The notes beneath the pieces were generated by a model. The model did not search any database. It saw only the letters and a list, made by a program, of their open reading frames with translations, and was not told the DNA's origin. From NCBI GenBank assembly GCA_008711295.1, contig VUYV01000068.1, positions 3,641,899 to 3,705,898 on the forward strand: a stretch of 64,000 nt of DNA, in the 5' to 3' direction. Below are positions 42,701 through 63,164 of this stretch, piece by piece (position 1 is the first letter of the stretch; every line of letters starts with the position of its first letter). The position numbers and the translations under genes were made by a program. This DNA comes from Anarhynchus alexandrinus. Taxonomy: Eukaryota; Chordata; Aves; Charadriiformes; Charadriidae.

Positions 42701-45700
42701 GCTGTGATTCTCACACCCCACCCCCCCAACATGCACGATTTCTAATGAACACTATTTAGTGAAGTGAGAATAGATGGAAGCATTGTTAATAAATGCATCT
42801 ATATCAGTGTCTAACTTTAGAATTATGTGTATCGGAGTGTTAACTGCACATATCCTAATGCAGGTACAGTGACCGAAAAGCAGCTTACTTTAGTTTTGCT
42901 GGAGTACAAGGGCGTATGCTGCTGTATATTAAAAGCAGTAAAATGCAAATCCGTAACAAACTAGAAGTCTGATTAGAAAAGTGCACTTGCTATTCTAGAA
43001 AGGCTTGGTTTACTTAGAAATAGATAAAAACACAATTCTCCATTTAAAAAAATTAGAATGTAGCCTAAACAACGGAAGGGTAAATGCTGCAACACTGATG
43101 AGGTTTAAGCATGTGCCACTTTTGTTGGGAGGAGCAGGGTATAAAGGTATACATGTAGGACACAGAATAGTTAACAGTAAGAGTTTATGTGTGGTTTTGC
43201 TTCATTATATTTATTATTTTGTAGAGATGTTTGTGAATGTTAGACTTCTTTTATTGTTTTATTATATTTATGTATAAACCAGGTTGACTCTGCTTTTTTA
43301 AAATAAATAAGCAAAAAAAAAAAGTCTGTATGAATGCCTCTGTCATCTTTTGAAGGAAGTTACCTATAAACATCTGGTATGGTGTTTTGTTTTCTGAAAT
43401 AAAACTCTCTAGAGCAGGCAGTTGGAAGCAGACTGTAGCCATGTTTTAACTTAAAAAGCAGATTGAAAACTTCAGAAAACTTAAAGCAATGCGTCCTGAC
43501 TACTTAAAAATAAGTCAAGATATTATCTTGCTAGGAGCAAAAAAAGGCTGAGGAAAGAGACACACTTAAAGAGAGGTTGTATTGCAAAAGATTGTGGTAA
43601 TCTTTTTCATATATACATATGCATAGAGAGTGTTTTGTTTTCACTTTTTTAATTTACTTTAAAATTAAAATTCATTCTTCTCCCTACATGTGGTTGGTAA
43701 TTGACTGGAACTCTCCTTGCTTACTGACAAGCCATTCAGTTCCTTAGAAAACAGGATGTGCCTTGAACTCCCTCTACTCGCTGCGTCTTTGCAGCAACAA
43801 TTTTTAAAACTCTGGCACTAGGCGATTTGACATCAGAGAGTATTATGTTCATTTTAAACTGCATTTCTCACTAATGTCATTGTGCAGAGGTCAAAACTCA
43901 ACAATATAACTACTGAAATGTTTCTGAAATTTGTAATGCTTTATTTCTTCCTTGGTCCTCATCGGGATAGAACTGCATTGGTGTAACTCTTGGGTTGGGA
44001 CACAGAATACATATGCAAATGTTACTCATTGTAAGAGCCTGCTGTTTCTCTTACCTTTTAAATGAATTTCATGGACCCAAGTACACTCCAGATGATCACT
44101 TAGAAGGATGATGAGTGTAAAACTGTAGTTAAATGCAAGGGTGTGTATTTCTCATAAGCGATTGAGTGGATACAAGAAGGAATGGTAAAGCAGATGGCCG
44201 TGTACAGCACAGCTAACCAGATATTTTGAAACAAAAGATAGAGAAACCAAGTTTATTGCTTTTGAAATTAATTTTCTGTATTTAGGAACAAATGTAATGC
44301 AAATCCAAAATTGTATTTAGTTTCTTCCGTACACAGGAAATCTGCATGGAGATTCATAAAGAAGTATTCTGTATTGGAAAAAAAATACTGACATTTTTAA
44401 TGCTATGTCACATCTAATTTACATCGAGGGGAGCGTTAGCCGATGAATTGATAGGAAGAAGCAAGTACATGCTTTTGCTACAATTTGATTTACATATAAC
44501 TCCCCACATGTGCAAAGTGCAAAATTCTATGTAGTTAATCTATGATTTTTTTTCAGTGCTGCTGCTCATCAATTATTGTCATGCGTTTTAAGGTTCACAC
44601 ATCGTAACAGATAGCTCATTAATTTTAAGAGTTGAGGAGATATATGACATTTCCTGTTAAATCTGTAAATTCTTCTGGAATGAATTTATAGCCCTCTTCT
44701 ACCCTTCCAGCCAAAGGCCATTCCAAATGCTATATGTGGAATTTGTCTGAAGGGTAAGGAGTCCAACAAGAAAGGAAAAGCTGAAGCTCTTATACATTGC
44801 TCCCAGTGTGACAACAGCGGTAAGTATCTGCATACACTAAGCAGATTCCTAAGGGAGTTTGTTTGACAGATCTTTTTGTGGAAATAGTTAGTGTACTACA
44901 GTTGTCTACCAACAGTCCAGTTGCCTTTTCTGTCCTTCGTTAAGACTCCGTCTCTATTAATGTTACGTGCACTAGCACATTCAGTGCACCGGGGGATCTC
45001 ACCAGGAGGTGAGCTGAGCTTCAGCTTCTGTAAAAGCAAACAATCTAACTAATCTTACCTTTCGTTTCAGACGCAAAAGTAATAATATTGGTTTTAATCT
45101 AGGCCACCCTTCTTGCCTTGATATGACCCCGGAGCTTGTTGCTATGATTAAGACTTATCCTTGGCAATGTATGGAGTGTAAAACATGCATTATATGTGGG
45201 CAGCCTCACCACGAAGAAGAAATGATGTTCTGTGATGTATGTGACCGTGGTTACCACACCTTTTGTGTGGGGCTTGACGCTATCCCTTCAGGTAATAAAG
45301 TAAGAGTTAATTGTTCCCTTCCCACCTCCTCAGAGTCCTGGGCTTTCTCTGTCAGAATTAATATATGCATTGCTTTTGAAAGAATAGTTTAAAACAAGTG
45401 TGAAGGGTAGGAGTAAGCAACAGTGTAGGAAAGTGTTCACACGGTAGGACCCAATTTTTTTTAATAAGCTTTATTTCTGTATATTTGGTTGTGCACAGTT
45501 TAACCTGGCAATTCCTGTATAGGAAATATAATTGGCTTTTACAACAGAATCCGAATAGACTCGCTCAGAACTAGGTTGTTGGGTTGGTTTTTTTTTCCCA
45601 TATCCACAGAATACTGAAAACAATTACCTCTTCTCATAAAATAAACCTGCAAAGAGGTTGTATTGCTGCATATTGCTGGAGTATAGCTTTCACATTAATA

Positions 45701-46861
45701 AAGTGTTTGTGCTATTATTTGTTTCTAAATTAAAAATTATGCTGATTTTAATATCTGTAAACACCTTTTTAAACCCCTTCCTTCCCATTTTTTTCTTAAA
45801 CATCAAAGATGGAAGTGAAGTACCTAGATGCAGCCTGTACCTTTAAATTACTTGGTCACTCGTATCACCTGGCCAACTCAAGGCAGGGTAAAGAAAGCTT
45901 CAGCTCTATAAATAAATGGTAGTACTGATGCTTTTCATGTAATACTAAATCCACGGTAAGTTAGTTCAGTGGCTGGAAGTTCTACAGTGACAGAACTGGC
46001 TGTAACTACAGTACTTCAAATACACTGTACAGTCCCATTTTGGGACGCACTGGTGCTAGCTGTCACTTTAATACAAGTTTTGTGGCTGATTTAACTTCCA
46101 GGCTGACCTAAGGACAGAATCTAAACAAAATAGATCATACGCCTACAAAACTAGAAAATTACCAAAGCAGCCTTTACGATTCCAGCTGTTGTAATATAAA
46201 CAGTTAAACGCTTCTATTCTTTGCTCAGCCCTTTATTGTTCCCTTAGTAAATGGGTTTTACTACAAGGTCTGGTGATGAACCCCTGCCAGCAGTTTAATC
46301 TGTGCTGCCTGACTCCACTGAAGTAACTGACACTGGTTTGGGGAGTGGGACCCCATACCTGTGGCAGAAGAGCAACATTCCCCAACTGCTGTTCACTTAT
46401 GCTCAACTCAACTGCCCATAACCTCAAACTGTGGTCATTCACGTGAAAATATAACTCGCACACTCGAGCATAGTTTGTCAAGTTCTTTCCTAATAACCAC
46501 CTCCTTCGCAGTGCTGTGCCACTTCTTGAGGTCCACAAAGATTAGCGTAGCCAGCGGTTACATGTAATGAGTCCAAAATGGAGGGTGAATTTACATGCTG
46601 CTTTCTATACCTTTTAGAAAAGATGCTTCCATTTTAAGGAAAAGCACTGGCTGTTTACATTAAAGGAAGTACTGCAAATAAACGAGCACCTATTAGTAGA
46701 ATGGTGGAAGGTGTGTAACTAGATGAGTAAGTAACAAAGGAAGTTTCCCAATAATTGATAACTTTCTTTTCTTAGGTCGCTGGATTTGTGATTGTTGTCA
46801 GAAAGACTCTCCCGTACCCCGAAGAGGAGGAAGAAGGGGGAAAAACAGCAAGGAGGGCTAA
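27681..46861 (+). CDS. PHF10: PHF10 (BAF45a), PBAF chromatin-remodelling subunit; start in gap
   Basis: Twelve coding exons give 484 codons plus TAA; human is 498 aa, so about 14 N-terminal residues fall in the gap. Seen, with approximate human-like numbering: an acidic/basic N-terminus with [14 protein letters not shown]; the SAY region (about 90-295) including [35 protein letters not shown] and [16 protein letters not shown]; an acidic linker with [13 protein letters not shown]; then a tandem PHD finger. PHD1 starts [11 protein letters not shown] and PHD2 is [20 protein letters not shown] through RWICDCC; all the C and H zinc ligands look present. Ends [13 protein letters not shown]. Family role: nuclear signature subunit of PBAF; the double PHD reads histone H3 tails. 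A second start (ATG 31175) and a second C-terminus (stop 39935-39937) correspond to known short and SUMO-type isoforms. Ends tail-to-tail with the C6orf120 homologue. Confidence 0.96.
30338..30936 (-). mobile_element. CR1 LINE, 5'-truncated, minus orientation, in PHF10 intron 1
   Basis: On minus it encodes the last part of CR1 ORF2: [58 protein letters not shown] and [13 protein letters not shown], followed by the CR1 3' UTR and tail. The ORF is intact over 145 codons but lacks the endonuclease and most of the reverse transcriptase, so the copy is dead. Confidence 0.95.
31121..31227 (+). CDS. PHF10: PHF10 exon 2 (internal start of short isoforms)
   Basis: [20 protein letters not shown] onward to SSQDL plus two bases. 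ATG 31175 is the counterpart of human Met47, where the short isoforms begin. Confidence 0.95.
31793..31923 (+). CDS. PHF10: PHF10 exon 3
   Basis: 131 nt. [20 protein letters not shown] through [13 protein letters not shown]. Start of the SAY region. Acceptor ATTAG, donor GTATTT. Confidence 0.96.
32695..32778 (+). CDS. PHF10: PHF10 exon 4
   Basis: 84 nt. [20 protein letters not shown] then ITETQCTL. The acceptor GGAG is chosen over the later TTTAG because it restores the conserved DLE. Confidence 0.94.
34004..34137 (+). CDS. PHF10: PHF10 exon 5
   Basis: 134 nt. [20 protein letters not shown] through [10 protein letters not shown]. Acceptor TTTTAG, donor GTAAGT. Confidence 0.97.
34253..34402 (+). 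CDS. PHF10: PHF10 exon 6
   Basis: 50 codons. [20 protein letters not shown] through [10 protein letters not shown]. Donor GTAGGC; reading through it hits a stop 13 codons later, so the splice is required. Confidence 0.97.
35556..35665 (+). CDS. PHF10: PHF10 exon 7
   Basis: 110 nt. [19 protein letters not shown] then [16 protein letters not shown]. Acceptor ATACAG, donor GTATTT. Confidence 0.96.
37185..37338 (+). CDS. PHF10: PHF10 exon 8
   Basis: 154 nt. [37 protein letters not shown], then the acidic [16 protein letters not shown]. Confidence 0.96.
39761..39916 (+). CDS. PHF10: PHF10 exon 9 (splits to two C-termini)
   Basis: 52 codons. [52 protein letters not shown]. If the GTAGAA donor is not used, the frame adds VEEKSP and stops at 39935-39937. 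Confidence 0.95.
44711..44819 (+). CDS. PHF10: PHF10 exon 10 (PHD1, first part)
   Basis: 109 nt. [20 protein letters not shown] then [16 protein letters not shown]. First two zinc pairs of PHD1. It follows a 4.8-kb intron. Confidence 0.96.
45103..45291 (+). CDS. PHF10: PHF10 exon 11 (PHD1 end, PHD2)
   Basis: 189 nt. [63 protein letters not shown]. Donor GTAATA. Confidence 0.97.
46776..46861 (+). CDS. PHF10: PHF10 exon 12 (stop codon)
   Basis: [20 protein letters not shown] then RGKNSKEG and TAA. The last zinc cysteines of PHD2 and the basic tail match human. Confidence 0.97.
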
Positions 46862-46977
46862 AAAAACCCAAAAACTTGCTGTCCAAAACTTAACTGCACA
46901 AATTAAAGTGATACTTTGGTGCTATTTAACCAACCACTCTAAGAGGAACAATACCACTTTTTTTTTTCTTTTTACCA

Positions 46978-46983
46978 AATAAA
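46978..46983 (+). terminator. PHF10 polyadenylation signal
   Basis: AATAAA 117 nt after the PHF10 stop, followed by a T/G-rich stretch. Implies a very short 3' UTR for the PHD-containing form. Confidence 0.7.
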
Positions 46984-47155
46984 CTTTTAATTTTGGCTAT
47001 ATAATGATTTTTTTTTGTGATACAAGTCACTGATCATGTTCTGTCAGCTGTCTAGAGATAGACAAGCCCAATTCCCTCTCAAAAAGAGAAGGCTTTCAGT
47101 AATGAAATTTAAATTGTACATGCACTGTTTGTATAAAATTATAGTCTTGTACTTG

Positions 47156-47161
47156 TTTATT
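47156..47161 (-). terminator. Candidate C6orf120-homologue polyadenylation signal
   Basis: Minus-strand AATAAA about 1.0 kb after the stop. If used, the transcript ends some 170 bp from the PHF10 signal. A further TTTATT at 46231 would make the two transcripts overlap. The choice is uncertain. Confidence 0.35.
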
Positions 47162-48182
47162 TCAGTGCACTCATCAGTAAGCTTTGTGAAAATTATAGAG
47201 CAATTTAAACACACTATTTGCAAAGCAATTGGTTATTTTGAAAGACTCGACCAAAGCAAAAAAATACTCCTGGAAAAACTTAACTTTCAAGGAAGAGTGG
47301 GCAGGACCTGACCTTCTTACAATGTACTGCAAATTCATTTCAGCAGAAGTTTTCTTTGCAAGCTAATGACTTATTCATAAAGATGTACTAAAAAGATCAA
47401 TCACAAAAAGCTATAAAGGGAGGTGTAAGAAAACACCTCTCAAGTTCAAGATACTATATGCTGCGTTGCTTTTAACGAGGAATGAAAATGTCATATTGAC
47501 AAGTACCAACAGCTGAAGGCTTGCTCTCCCTGCAGTAACAGCGAAGTAACATGCTCTTGATTCAGGTCATGGATCTGCAGAGGTGATGAGTGACTGGACA
47601 GACCTCTGCTTGATGGATGGCTGACCCGATGTAGAGCACAAGCAGTCAAAATACAAATCATCTATCCCCTTAGGCGATTGATTGGTTTTTTCCTTCCTTT
47701 ACCCTAGGATCCTCAACTTGTATACACTCAAAGGCATTGCTAATTAATTTTACAGGAGATACTTGCTCAGAAAAGGAGTAGATTTTCTTTTTAAATATGC
47801 TCTAAATAGAGGGGGGGCACTGAAGCGCAGCAGTTTGTTATTTTACTTTTCTTTATAAAAGAACAATAGAAAATACTGAATTGGAGGTGATTTTCCTAAG
47901 CACCTGTTTAAAGTGAATTTAACAAGATCCCAACTGTACATTCATTTCTAAGCCCTGATCTCTGAAGAACACTGCAAATACTGTGCTTGCTGCTCATTTA
48001 CATATGGGGAGGATTTACAATATAAAATTAAATATGGCTTTTTCCCCCGCTTCCTTTCTGGTTTAGGAAAAGTAACCTGAATACTGCTTCAGGAAACATA
48101 ACAAAGAGTATTAAATATTACAGCAAGTCGTTCATGTTCAATTTCACAGGCTGAAGTGTGATTTAGTCCAGTGTGTATAAAT

Positions 48183-48749
<567 letters not shown>

Positions 48750-48784
48750 TTATATTCAGACTCTTCCTGTGTCCCATGCACTAC

Positions 48785-50511
48785 CCTGTGAATACAAAAC
48801 ATAATTCAGATTTTAGCATATTCCATTCCTGGAAGGAATTGATTTTTTCTTTTAGTTTGATAGTTTTTAGAAATCCCCGCTAGTCCACACAAAGATAAGC
48901 AACTTCAATTATGTATGTTCATTACCTTTTCTTCTTTTTTAATAGTAACAAACCCCATTGCTAAGATCCAGAGCTCTGTAGGATTAAAATGGCTTGAGTT
49001 TCTTAAAGAAGTTAAAGAGAAATTATTCAAGCGGGTGTTCTTTCATACAGAACTGACACAGAGACTTTAGTTTCATTCTACCTGCATACATGCCAAATTT
49101 GACAGATACCAAGAGGAGATGAAACCCAGTAACGATTTTAGCTTTAGGTTAAAAAAAAAAACCAAACAGTTAAAAAAGAAGGCTTTCGCATGCTTGAAGA
49201 AGCTTAACTTTGTATTGGGTATTTAGGGCATCCTACTTGTTCTCCCGTCTCTCATCTTAACTTCAGAAGACAGTAAAGATGCAAAGCTGGATGTACACAT
49301 GAAGCAGTATGCATTCTGACTTCCACTGGGAATGGAGTTAGAAATAAAATCAAATTATCTACTGCGATAATACATTAATACACATGCTGCTTGGATTGTT
49401 TCTAGGACCAAACTTGGCATACCATCCCTGAAAAAAATGCATTACTTTCCTGAAGATTTCGTTACTGTACAAATGCTCAGCTCTCCACAGCACTTGTTTA
49501 CAAATGGCTGAAGTTACCTGGGCAAGGGGGAGTGGGAAAGGGCTGCTGCAAGACTAAGGCTCTTGTACCCTCTCCCTCCTTGTCGCACACTCCCAGTCAG
49601 GCAGCCTGAGCGTGCCTGCAGCACTCCAGTCCTTTGAACAGTTCACTAAGCGTGTGCGTACAAAGAAGCAAGCTCTGAAGCTCGCCAAAGGCTTCCAAAG
49701 CATACGGCTGACTGAATTTGACATGCAAATCACAGTCAAGTATAGGAGCCACAGGTATACACACTTTCATGTTTAAAAGGAAAATTCTCATCCCCTTATT
49801 CCTTCCATAAGGACACCACAATTATCTTAAACATGAAAGCTACCAGTATGTTGTTTTGTACCCTGCTAGCATCAAACCAAACTGCATTACTTCCACTGAG
49901 ATGTCACTTAAAGCTTAGAGGTTTTACAGTTAAACATGTATAGGGAAAAAATGTACAAATACTTTGTAGTTCCCAGTTTCCTGCCCCAGAGGCCTTAACA
50001 ATACAAGGCCACAATTCTGCAAAGACAGCATAAAAGGATGCACGGCATTCAAAGAACCTGCCAGACTGACAAAACCCCCTCAACGGCGACAGAAAAAAGC
50101 CGTAGTCTTCTGCCTCTTGTCTCCCTGTATCAGAGACTGACTCTTTGCCACTTTTAAGTAGAAGCGGCGACGAAACATCGTAGCGGAAGAACAGGAAGAG
50201 CTCCACATCTCAGCAGAAAATAACGAAGTTACCCAGAGACGAACGACAGCGCTCCGGCGCTGGAACGGCACTTGGAAGGAGAGGCGATTTCAAGAGACCG
50301 TGGACAGAGCCACCACCGCCCCCGCTGACTCCCTCCCTCCCTCCCTCCCCACAGGCGGGACAGCCGCTGGGGGCACCGGCCGGCTCCCAGGGACGCCGAC
50401 CGACTCTGCCGCCCGCCCCGGGCCCCGCCGGCGGCACAGCAGGCGGCCCCGCCGGGCACGGCGGCGGTTCCGGCGTCACCCCGCCGACTGACGGCCGGGG
50501 CACGGCTCACC
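48785..50511 (-). other. Probable 5' UTR intron and first exon of the C6orf120 homologue
   Basis: Between the acceptor at 48786-48787 and the CpG island there is no coding exon in the gene's direction. A strong minus-strand donor GGAG|GTGAGC would end a noncoding first exon at 50511, making the 5' UTR intron 50510-48786. Open frames here (49554-50206 minus) look unrelated to any family I know. Confidence 0.5.
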
Positions 50512-50960
50512 TCCGACCCGCTACGGGGCTCCGGCAGCGGCGAGGCCACGGCCCAGGCGAGGCAGAGCAGCAGGCTTCGCGGACGTGCGGCAGCGCAGCG
50601 CGGCGCGGCGGCCGGGGCGCCGCGGGCAAACCCCTCCCCANNNNNNNNNNNNNNNNNNNNNNNNNNNNNNNNNNNNNNNNNNNNNNNNNNNNNNNNNNNN
50701 NNNNNNNNNNNNNNNNNNNNNNNNNNNNNNGGGCGGGTACGTCGTCACGGCAACGCGCAACACCCCTCCGCCCCGCCCCGCCCCGCCCCGCGGCGGGCGA
50801 CGCGGAGGGAGGGCCGCGCAGCCCCCCCGGGGCTCCGGCCGCCCGCGGCGGTCTCGGCGCTGCGCGTCCCCCGCCTGGGAGGGTCGCTTCAGGGCACGCC
50901 TGGAGTGGGGGCCCCCGGGGGAAGGGCATCGGCCCGTGGGAGGCCGGGATCTGCCGGGGC
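50210..50960 (-). promoter_or_regulatory. CpG island promoter of the C6orf120 homologue
   Basis: GC-rich block with four tandem CCCCG units at 50771-50790 (Sp1-type GC boxes) and an RFX X-box-like 14-mer at 50741-50754. A 90-base gap interrupts it. The nearest gene in the right direction is the C6orf120 homologue; no plus-strand gene begins here that I can recognise. Confidence 0.75.
50641..50730. other. Assembly gap of 90 N in a CpG island
   Basis: Run of N between CCCCTCCCCA and GGGCGGGTAC, in the densest GC part of the island. Confidence 0.95.
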
Positions 50961-51048
50961 GGGCGGTTTGGCTGGGAGCAGGGCAGGCCTGCTCGGGTTC
51001 CCTGGTCCTGCCAAGGCAGTGGCCATGGTGGCTTTCAGGAGGTGCCAG

Positions 51049-51549
51049 GGCTGTGGCCGGGGAAGGGTCTGCTGTGTTGTCAGAGGGGATGTGTTGAGGG
51101 GTGTGGAGGCACCACAGCCTCAGGGCTCCAGGCACTTGTAAGCCCAGTAAGGTGAGATAAGTCTATGGGCCCTGAATGGGTGCACCCACGAGTGCTGAGA
51201 GAGCTGGCAGATATTATTGCTAGACCACTCTCCATCATCTTTGAAAGGTCATGGGGGACAGGGGAGGTGCCTGAGGACTGGAGGAAGGCTNTGGGCTATG
51301 GCCGGGGAAGGGGAAAGGGAAAGGTCTGCTGTGGTGTCAGAGGGGATGTGTTTGGGGGGTGTGAGGGCACCACAGCTTCAGGGCTCCAGGCACTTGTAAG
51401 CCCAGTAAGGTGAGATAAGTCTATGGGCCCTGAATGGGTGCACCCACGAGTGCTGAGAGAGCTGGCAGATATTATTGCTAGACCACTCTCCATCATCTTT
51501 GAAAGGTCATGGGGGACAGGGGAGGTGCCTGAGGACTGGAGGAAGGCTG
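51049..51549 (+). repeat. Tandem duplication, two units of about 245-255 bp
   Basis: Unit 1 is 51049-51290 and unit 2 is 51294-51549; both run from GGCT(G/A)TGGCCGGGGAAGG to GACTGGAGGAAGGCT. The CR1-derived halves (51162-51290 and 51420-51549) look identical, while the left halves differ by several substitutions and by indels totalling 13 nt. A single N at 51291 marks the junction. Confidence 0.9.
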
Positions 51550-52930
51550 ACATCACTCCAATCTTCAAAAAAGGCAAGAAGGAGGACCCAGGGAACTACA
51601 GGCCGGTTAGTCTCACCTCTGTCCCTGGGAAGGTAATGGAGTGACTCGTTCTGGATTTCATCTCCAAACACGTTGAAGAACAGGAAGTTATTGGAAGTGG
51701 TCAACACGTATTTACCAAGGGTAAATCATGCTTGACCAATCTGATAGCCTTCTATGATGTTATAACTGTTTGGCTGGATGAGGGGAGAGCAGTAGATGTC
51801 ATCTATCTTGTCTTCAGCAAGGCTTTTGACATTGTCTCCCATAACATCCTCATTAGGAAGCTGAGGAAGTGTGGGCTAGATGATGAGCCAGTGAGGTGGA
51901 TTGAGAGCTGGCTGTGTGACAGAACTCAGAGGGTTGTGATTAATGGAGCAGTGTCAAGTTGGAGGCCTGTAACCAGTGGTGCCCCCCAGGGGTCAATACT
52001 CGGTCCAATCTTGCTCAATATATTGACCTGGGTGAGGGGACAGAGTGTATCCTCAGCAAGTTCGCTGATGATACCAAACTGGTACGGGTGGCTGACACTC
52101 CAGAGGGCCGCACTGCCATCCAGCGTGACCTGGACAGGCTGGAGAACTGGGCAGAGAAGACCCTAATGAGGTTTAACAAGAGTGAGTGCAGGGTCCTCCA
52201 CCTGGGGAGGAAGAATGCTAGGCACCAGTGTAGGTTAGGGGTGGACCTGCTGGTAGGCAGCTCTGAAGAAGGACCTGGGGGTCCTGGTAGATAGTAAATT
52301 ATCCATGACCCAGCAATCTGCCCTTGTCTCCAGGAAGGCCAATGGAATCCTGTGCTGCATAGGGAAGAGTGTGGCCAGTAGGTCAAGGGAGGTCATTCTC
52401 CCCATCTACTCTGCACTGGTGAGGCCACAACTGGAACACTGTGTCCAGTTCTGGGCTCCCCAGTTCAAGAGAGACAGGGAACTGCTGGAGAGAGTCCAGC
52501 ATAGGGCAACTAAGATGACTGATCTCCCTTATGAGGAAAGGCTGAGAGAGCTGGGACTCTTTAGCCTGGAGAAGAGAAGGCTGAGGGGAGACCTTATTAT
52601 TGCTTACAAGTATCTAAAGGGTGGGTTGAAGGAGGATGGAGCCAGACTCTTTTCAGTGGTTCCCAGCGACAGGACGAGGGGGAATGGGCACAAGTTGGAA
52701 CATAGGAAGTTCCGTTCAAATACACGGAAAAACTTCTTTACGGTTAGGGTGACAGAGCACTGGCACAGGCTGCCCAGGGAGGTTGAGGAGTCCCCTTCTC
52801 GGGAGATTTTCAAGACCCGCCTGGATGCAGTCCTGAGTAATGTGCTCTAGGCAACCCTGCTTTAGCAGGGGAGTTGGACTAGATGATCTCTAGAGGTCCC
52901 TTCCAACTCTGTAAATTCTGTGATTCCGTG
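51162..52930 (+). mobile_element. CR1 LINE, 5'-truncated, plus orientation
   Basis: Carries CR1 ORF2 reverse-transcriptase and C-terminal segments in three broken frames: [70 protein letters not shown], then [20 protein letters not shown] and [12 protein letters not shown]. Ends with the CR1 3' UTR and a degenerate octamer tail near 52930. Stops after 51644 and a frame change near 52000-52300 make it defective; the FADD catalytic motif (residues FADDTKL) is still legible. The first 129 bp are present twice. Confidence 0.95.
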
Positions 52931-54254
52931 AGATTTGGTTAGTTGTAAATAGTGAGTTAAGGATGACACATTTGAGGAGGATGGTGAGACATTGAGTGAC
53001 TGAATATGTAGATTTTGCTACAACACGATAAACATTTTTCACAATGAAGTCCTGAAAGCAGCATTGAAAGCACTGAAGTGCTGAAATTGGATGTAATACA
53101 CTTACTGGAGGACAGGCTGCCCTTCAACAATTAGTGACAATTTATGTGACTATCAGCATAAACTTCACCTAAGATCACAGAACAGAAAAACATGGTGTGA
53201 AGAGGAAAAAAAAATCATAGCTTTTGAATACCCATTTATTTCAACAAAGTTACCTTAACTTGACTGAGCTCTTTAAAATTGCAAGCAAGACCAAAGGATT
53301 GAAATGGAAAAAAAAAGAAAAACCTGCAGAGAGTGCATTGTGTACGGAGAGATTCAAGAGATTCTGTGTGTGTAGCCCAAGGGTCCTGCATTAACAGAAT
53401 GAGCTGATGTTCTGCCTCCATAGCTTGCTCATTTCATGAAACCTATGTAACTTGTTCTGTTCATTCCTACCTCAAACAAACAGGCTGCACAAACCCACCA
53501 AATGTGGGTTCTGTTAAATTTGAGCCTTATTAAAATCAATTTCAGTTTTATAAACAGGCTTTTCAACTGCTTAAAACACATAAAAATATTAAAGCTGTTA
53601 AATCTCATTATTTAAAGTGATTGAATATTGAGACCAATAGAAATATACTATTGAACACAAAAGCATGACATGATAAACAACTGGTGTTTCCCATAAATGC
53701 CCTGAAATTTTAACAGTCTTTTTTTTTTTTTGACTTGGCTGTCAGTTCTGTTTGAAATGGGTGGATACGCAAGCTGTTGGAACAGGCTGGAGCCAAGTTC
53801 TTTTAGCATTGTGTTGCACAGAAACAGGACATCGCTGGGCGGTATGTTTCATGGGGGTGTGGTGTGGTATAAATTTCTCACTCAGATAAATTGCACACTT
53901 AGATGTCACCAATGTTCCCATGCAAGTGTCATCTTGTCCCAACAGGGCAGAAATCTGCATCTCGTCATGTTGCTGGATGAGTGGTGTCTCAGCCACTGAG
54001 GAGCAGCAACACCCATTGAAAGGGCAAAAAGCAGTGGTGGTCCACACCTGTCTGAATTGGTCTCAGTCAGATTGACTTTACTGGCTCAGGGTCCAGCTGC
54101 AGGAAAGGATTTGGTGTTCTAACTCCTGTTTGATCAGTCAAGAAATCAGTCCAAGATCTCTGATACTTCCTTGGATTTCTACTAGTTCCCTAGTTGTTAG
54201 GGTCAGTTGTTCAACAGTTGTTGAAAATATTGTAGCTGAAAACACTGAAAGATG
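52931..54254. other. Intergenic stretch, nothing recognised
   Basis: AT-rich sequence between two CR1 copies. Short open frames on both strands (for example 53730-53999 plus and 53742-54047 minus) overlap each other and match nothing known to me. Confidence 0.5.
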
Positions 54255-54674
54255 AATCATAGAACAATTTAGGTTGGAAAAGACCTGTAAGATCATCAAG
54301 TCCAACTGTTAACCTAACACTGCCAAAACCACCACTAAACCATGTCCCTAAGCACCACATCTACACATCTTTTAAATACCTCCAGGGATGGTGACCCAAC
54401 CGCTTCCCTGGGCAGCCTGTTCCAATGCTTGAGAATCCTTATGAGGTCCCTGATAAAGAGTCCTTCCCCAGCTCTCCTGTAGGCCCCCTTTAAGTACTGG
54501 AAGGCCGCTATAAGGTCTCCCCGGAGCCTTCTCTTCTCCACGTCTGCCTTGTGCTGGGGTCCCCAGAGCTGGAAGCAGCGCTCCAGCTGGTGTGTCACCA
54601 GAGCGGAGCACAGGGGCGGGGGGAAGGATCGCCGCCCTCCACCTGCTGGCCGGGCCGCTTGCTGTTCAGCCCGG
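54255..54674 (-). mobile_element. CR1 LINE fragment, minus orientation, abutting the WDR27 promoter
   Basis: Starts GAATCATAGAACAATTTAGG (reversed CR1 tail) and carries, on minus, the ORF2 end with [20 protein letters not shown] and HWNRLPREAV. Internally deleted relative to the copy at 30338. It merges into the WDR27 CpG island with no spacer. Confidence 0.88.
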
Positions 54675-55223
54675 CGTTCGGCTGTGGAGACCGAACGCCC
54701 CTCGGCGGCGGCGCCGCCGTGTTTTGGCGAAAGAGGAAACGGCCGCAAAGCGGCTGTTGGCGACCGCGGGGGCCCCGTGCTGCGCTGGGCGCCCGCAGAG
54801 CGCGCGGCGCAGCCGTTAGGCTCGCGCTCAGCCGTTGCCCCGCCGAGGGCACGCGCCCGCTACTGCGGGCCGACGGGCGGGAGGGCCGCGCGGGGCCCTG
54901 AGGCGGGGGGGGGACACGGCCACCCCGGTCCCGCCGCGCTCCGCCGGCGAGCGAGGGTTGTCCCGCTCGGCGACCCGTCGTCGGCGCCGCTGCCCGGGTT
55001 ACGGGCCGGCCGTTGGGGAGGCAGCGGGGCCGGGCTGCTGGGGCGGGTAGAGCGGGAGCCGCGGAGGCGGGCGGGCCCCTGCGCGTCCCCCCGGCAAGGT
55101 CGCCCTCCCGCGGCAGGCTGTGTGGCCCTGGGACCCCCGGGCTGTCAAGGCGGTAAGGACCAGCCGGTGAAGCGAAGCCGAACCCCTGTGGTGCGCCGCC
55201 GCGGGCCCCGTGTCAGCCGTAGG

Positions 55224-63164
<7,941 letters not shown>

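Noticed and set aside
45123..45392. 89-codon PHD frame as a complete gene
   Set aside because: It is PHF10 exon 11 with the intron read through; residues after IPSG are not PHD-like.
51159..51644. Gene encoding a reverse-transcriptase-like protein
   Set aside because: The frames belong to a 5'-truncated CR1 LINE with stops and frame changes, not a host gene or an intact element.
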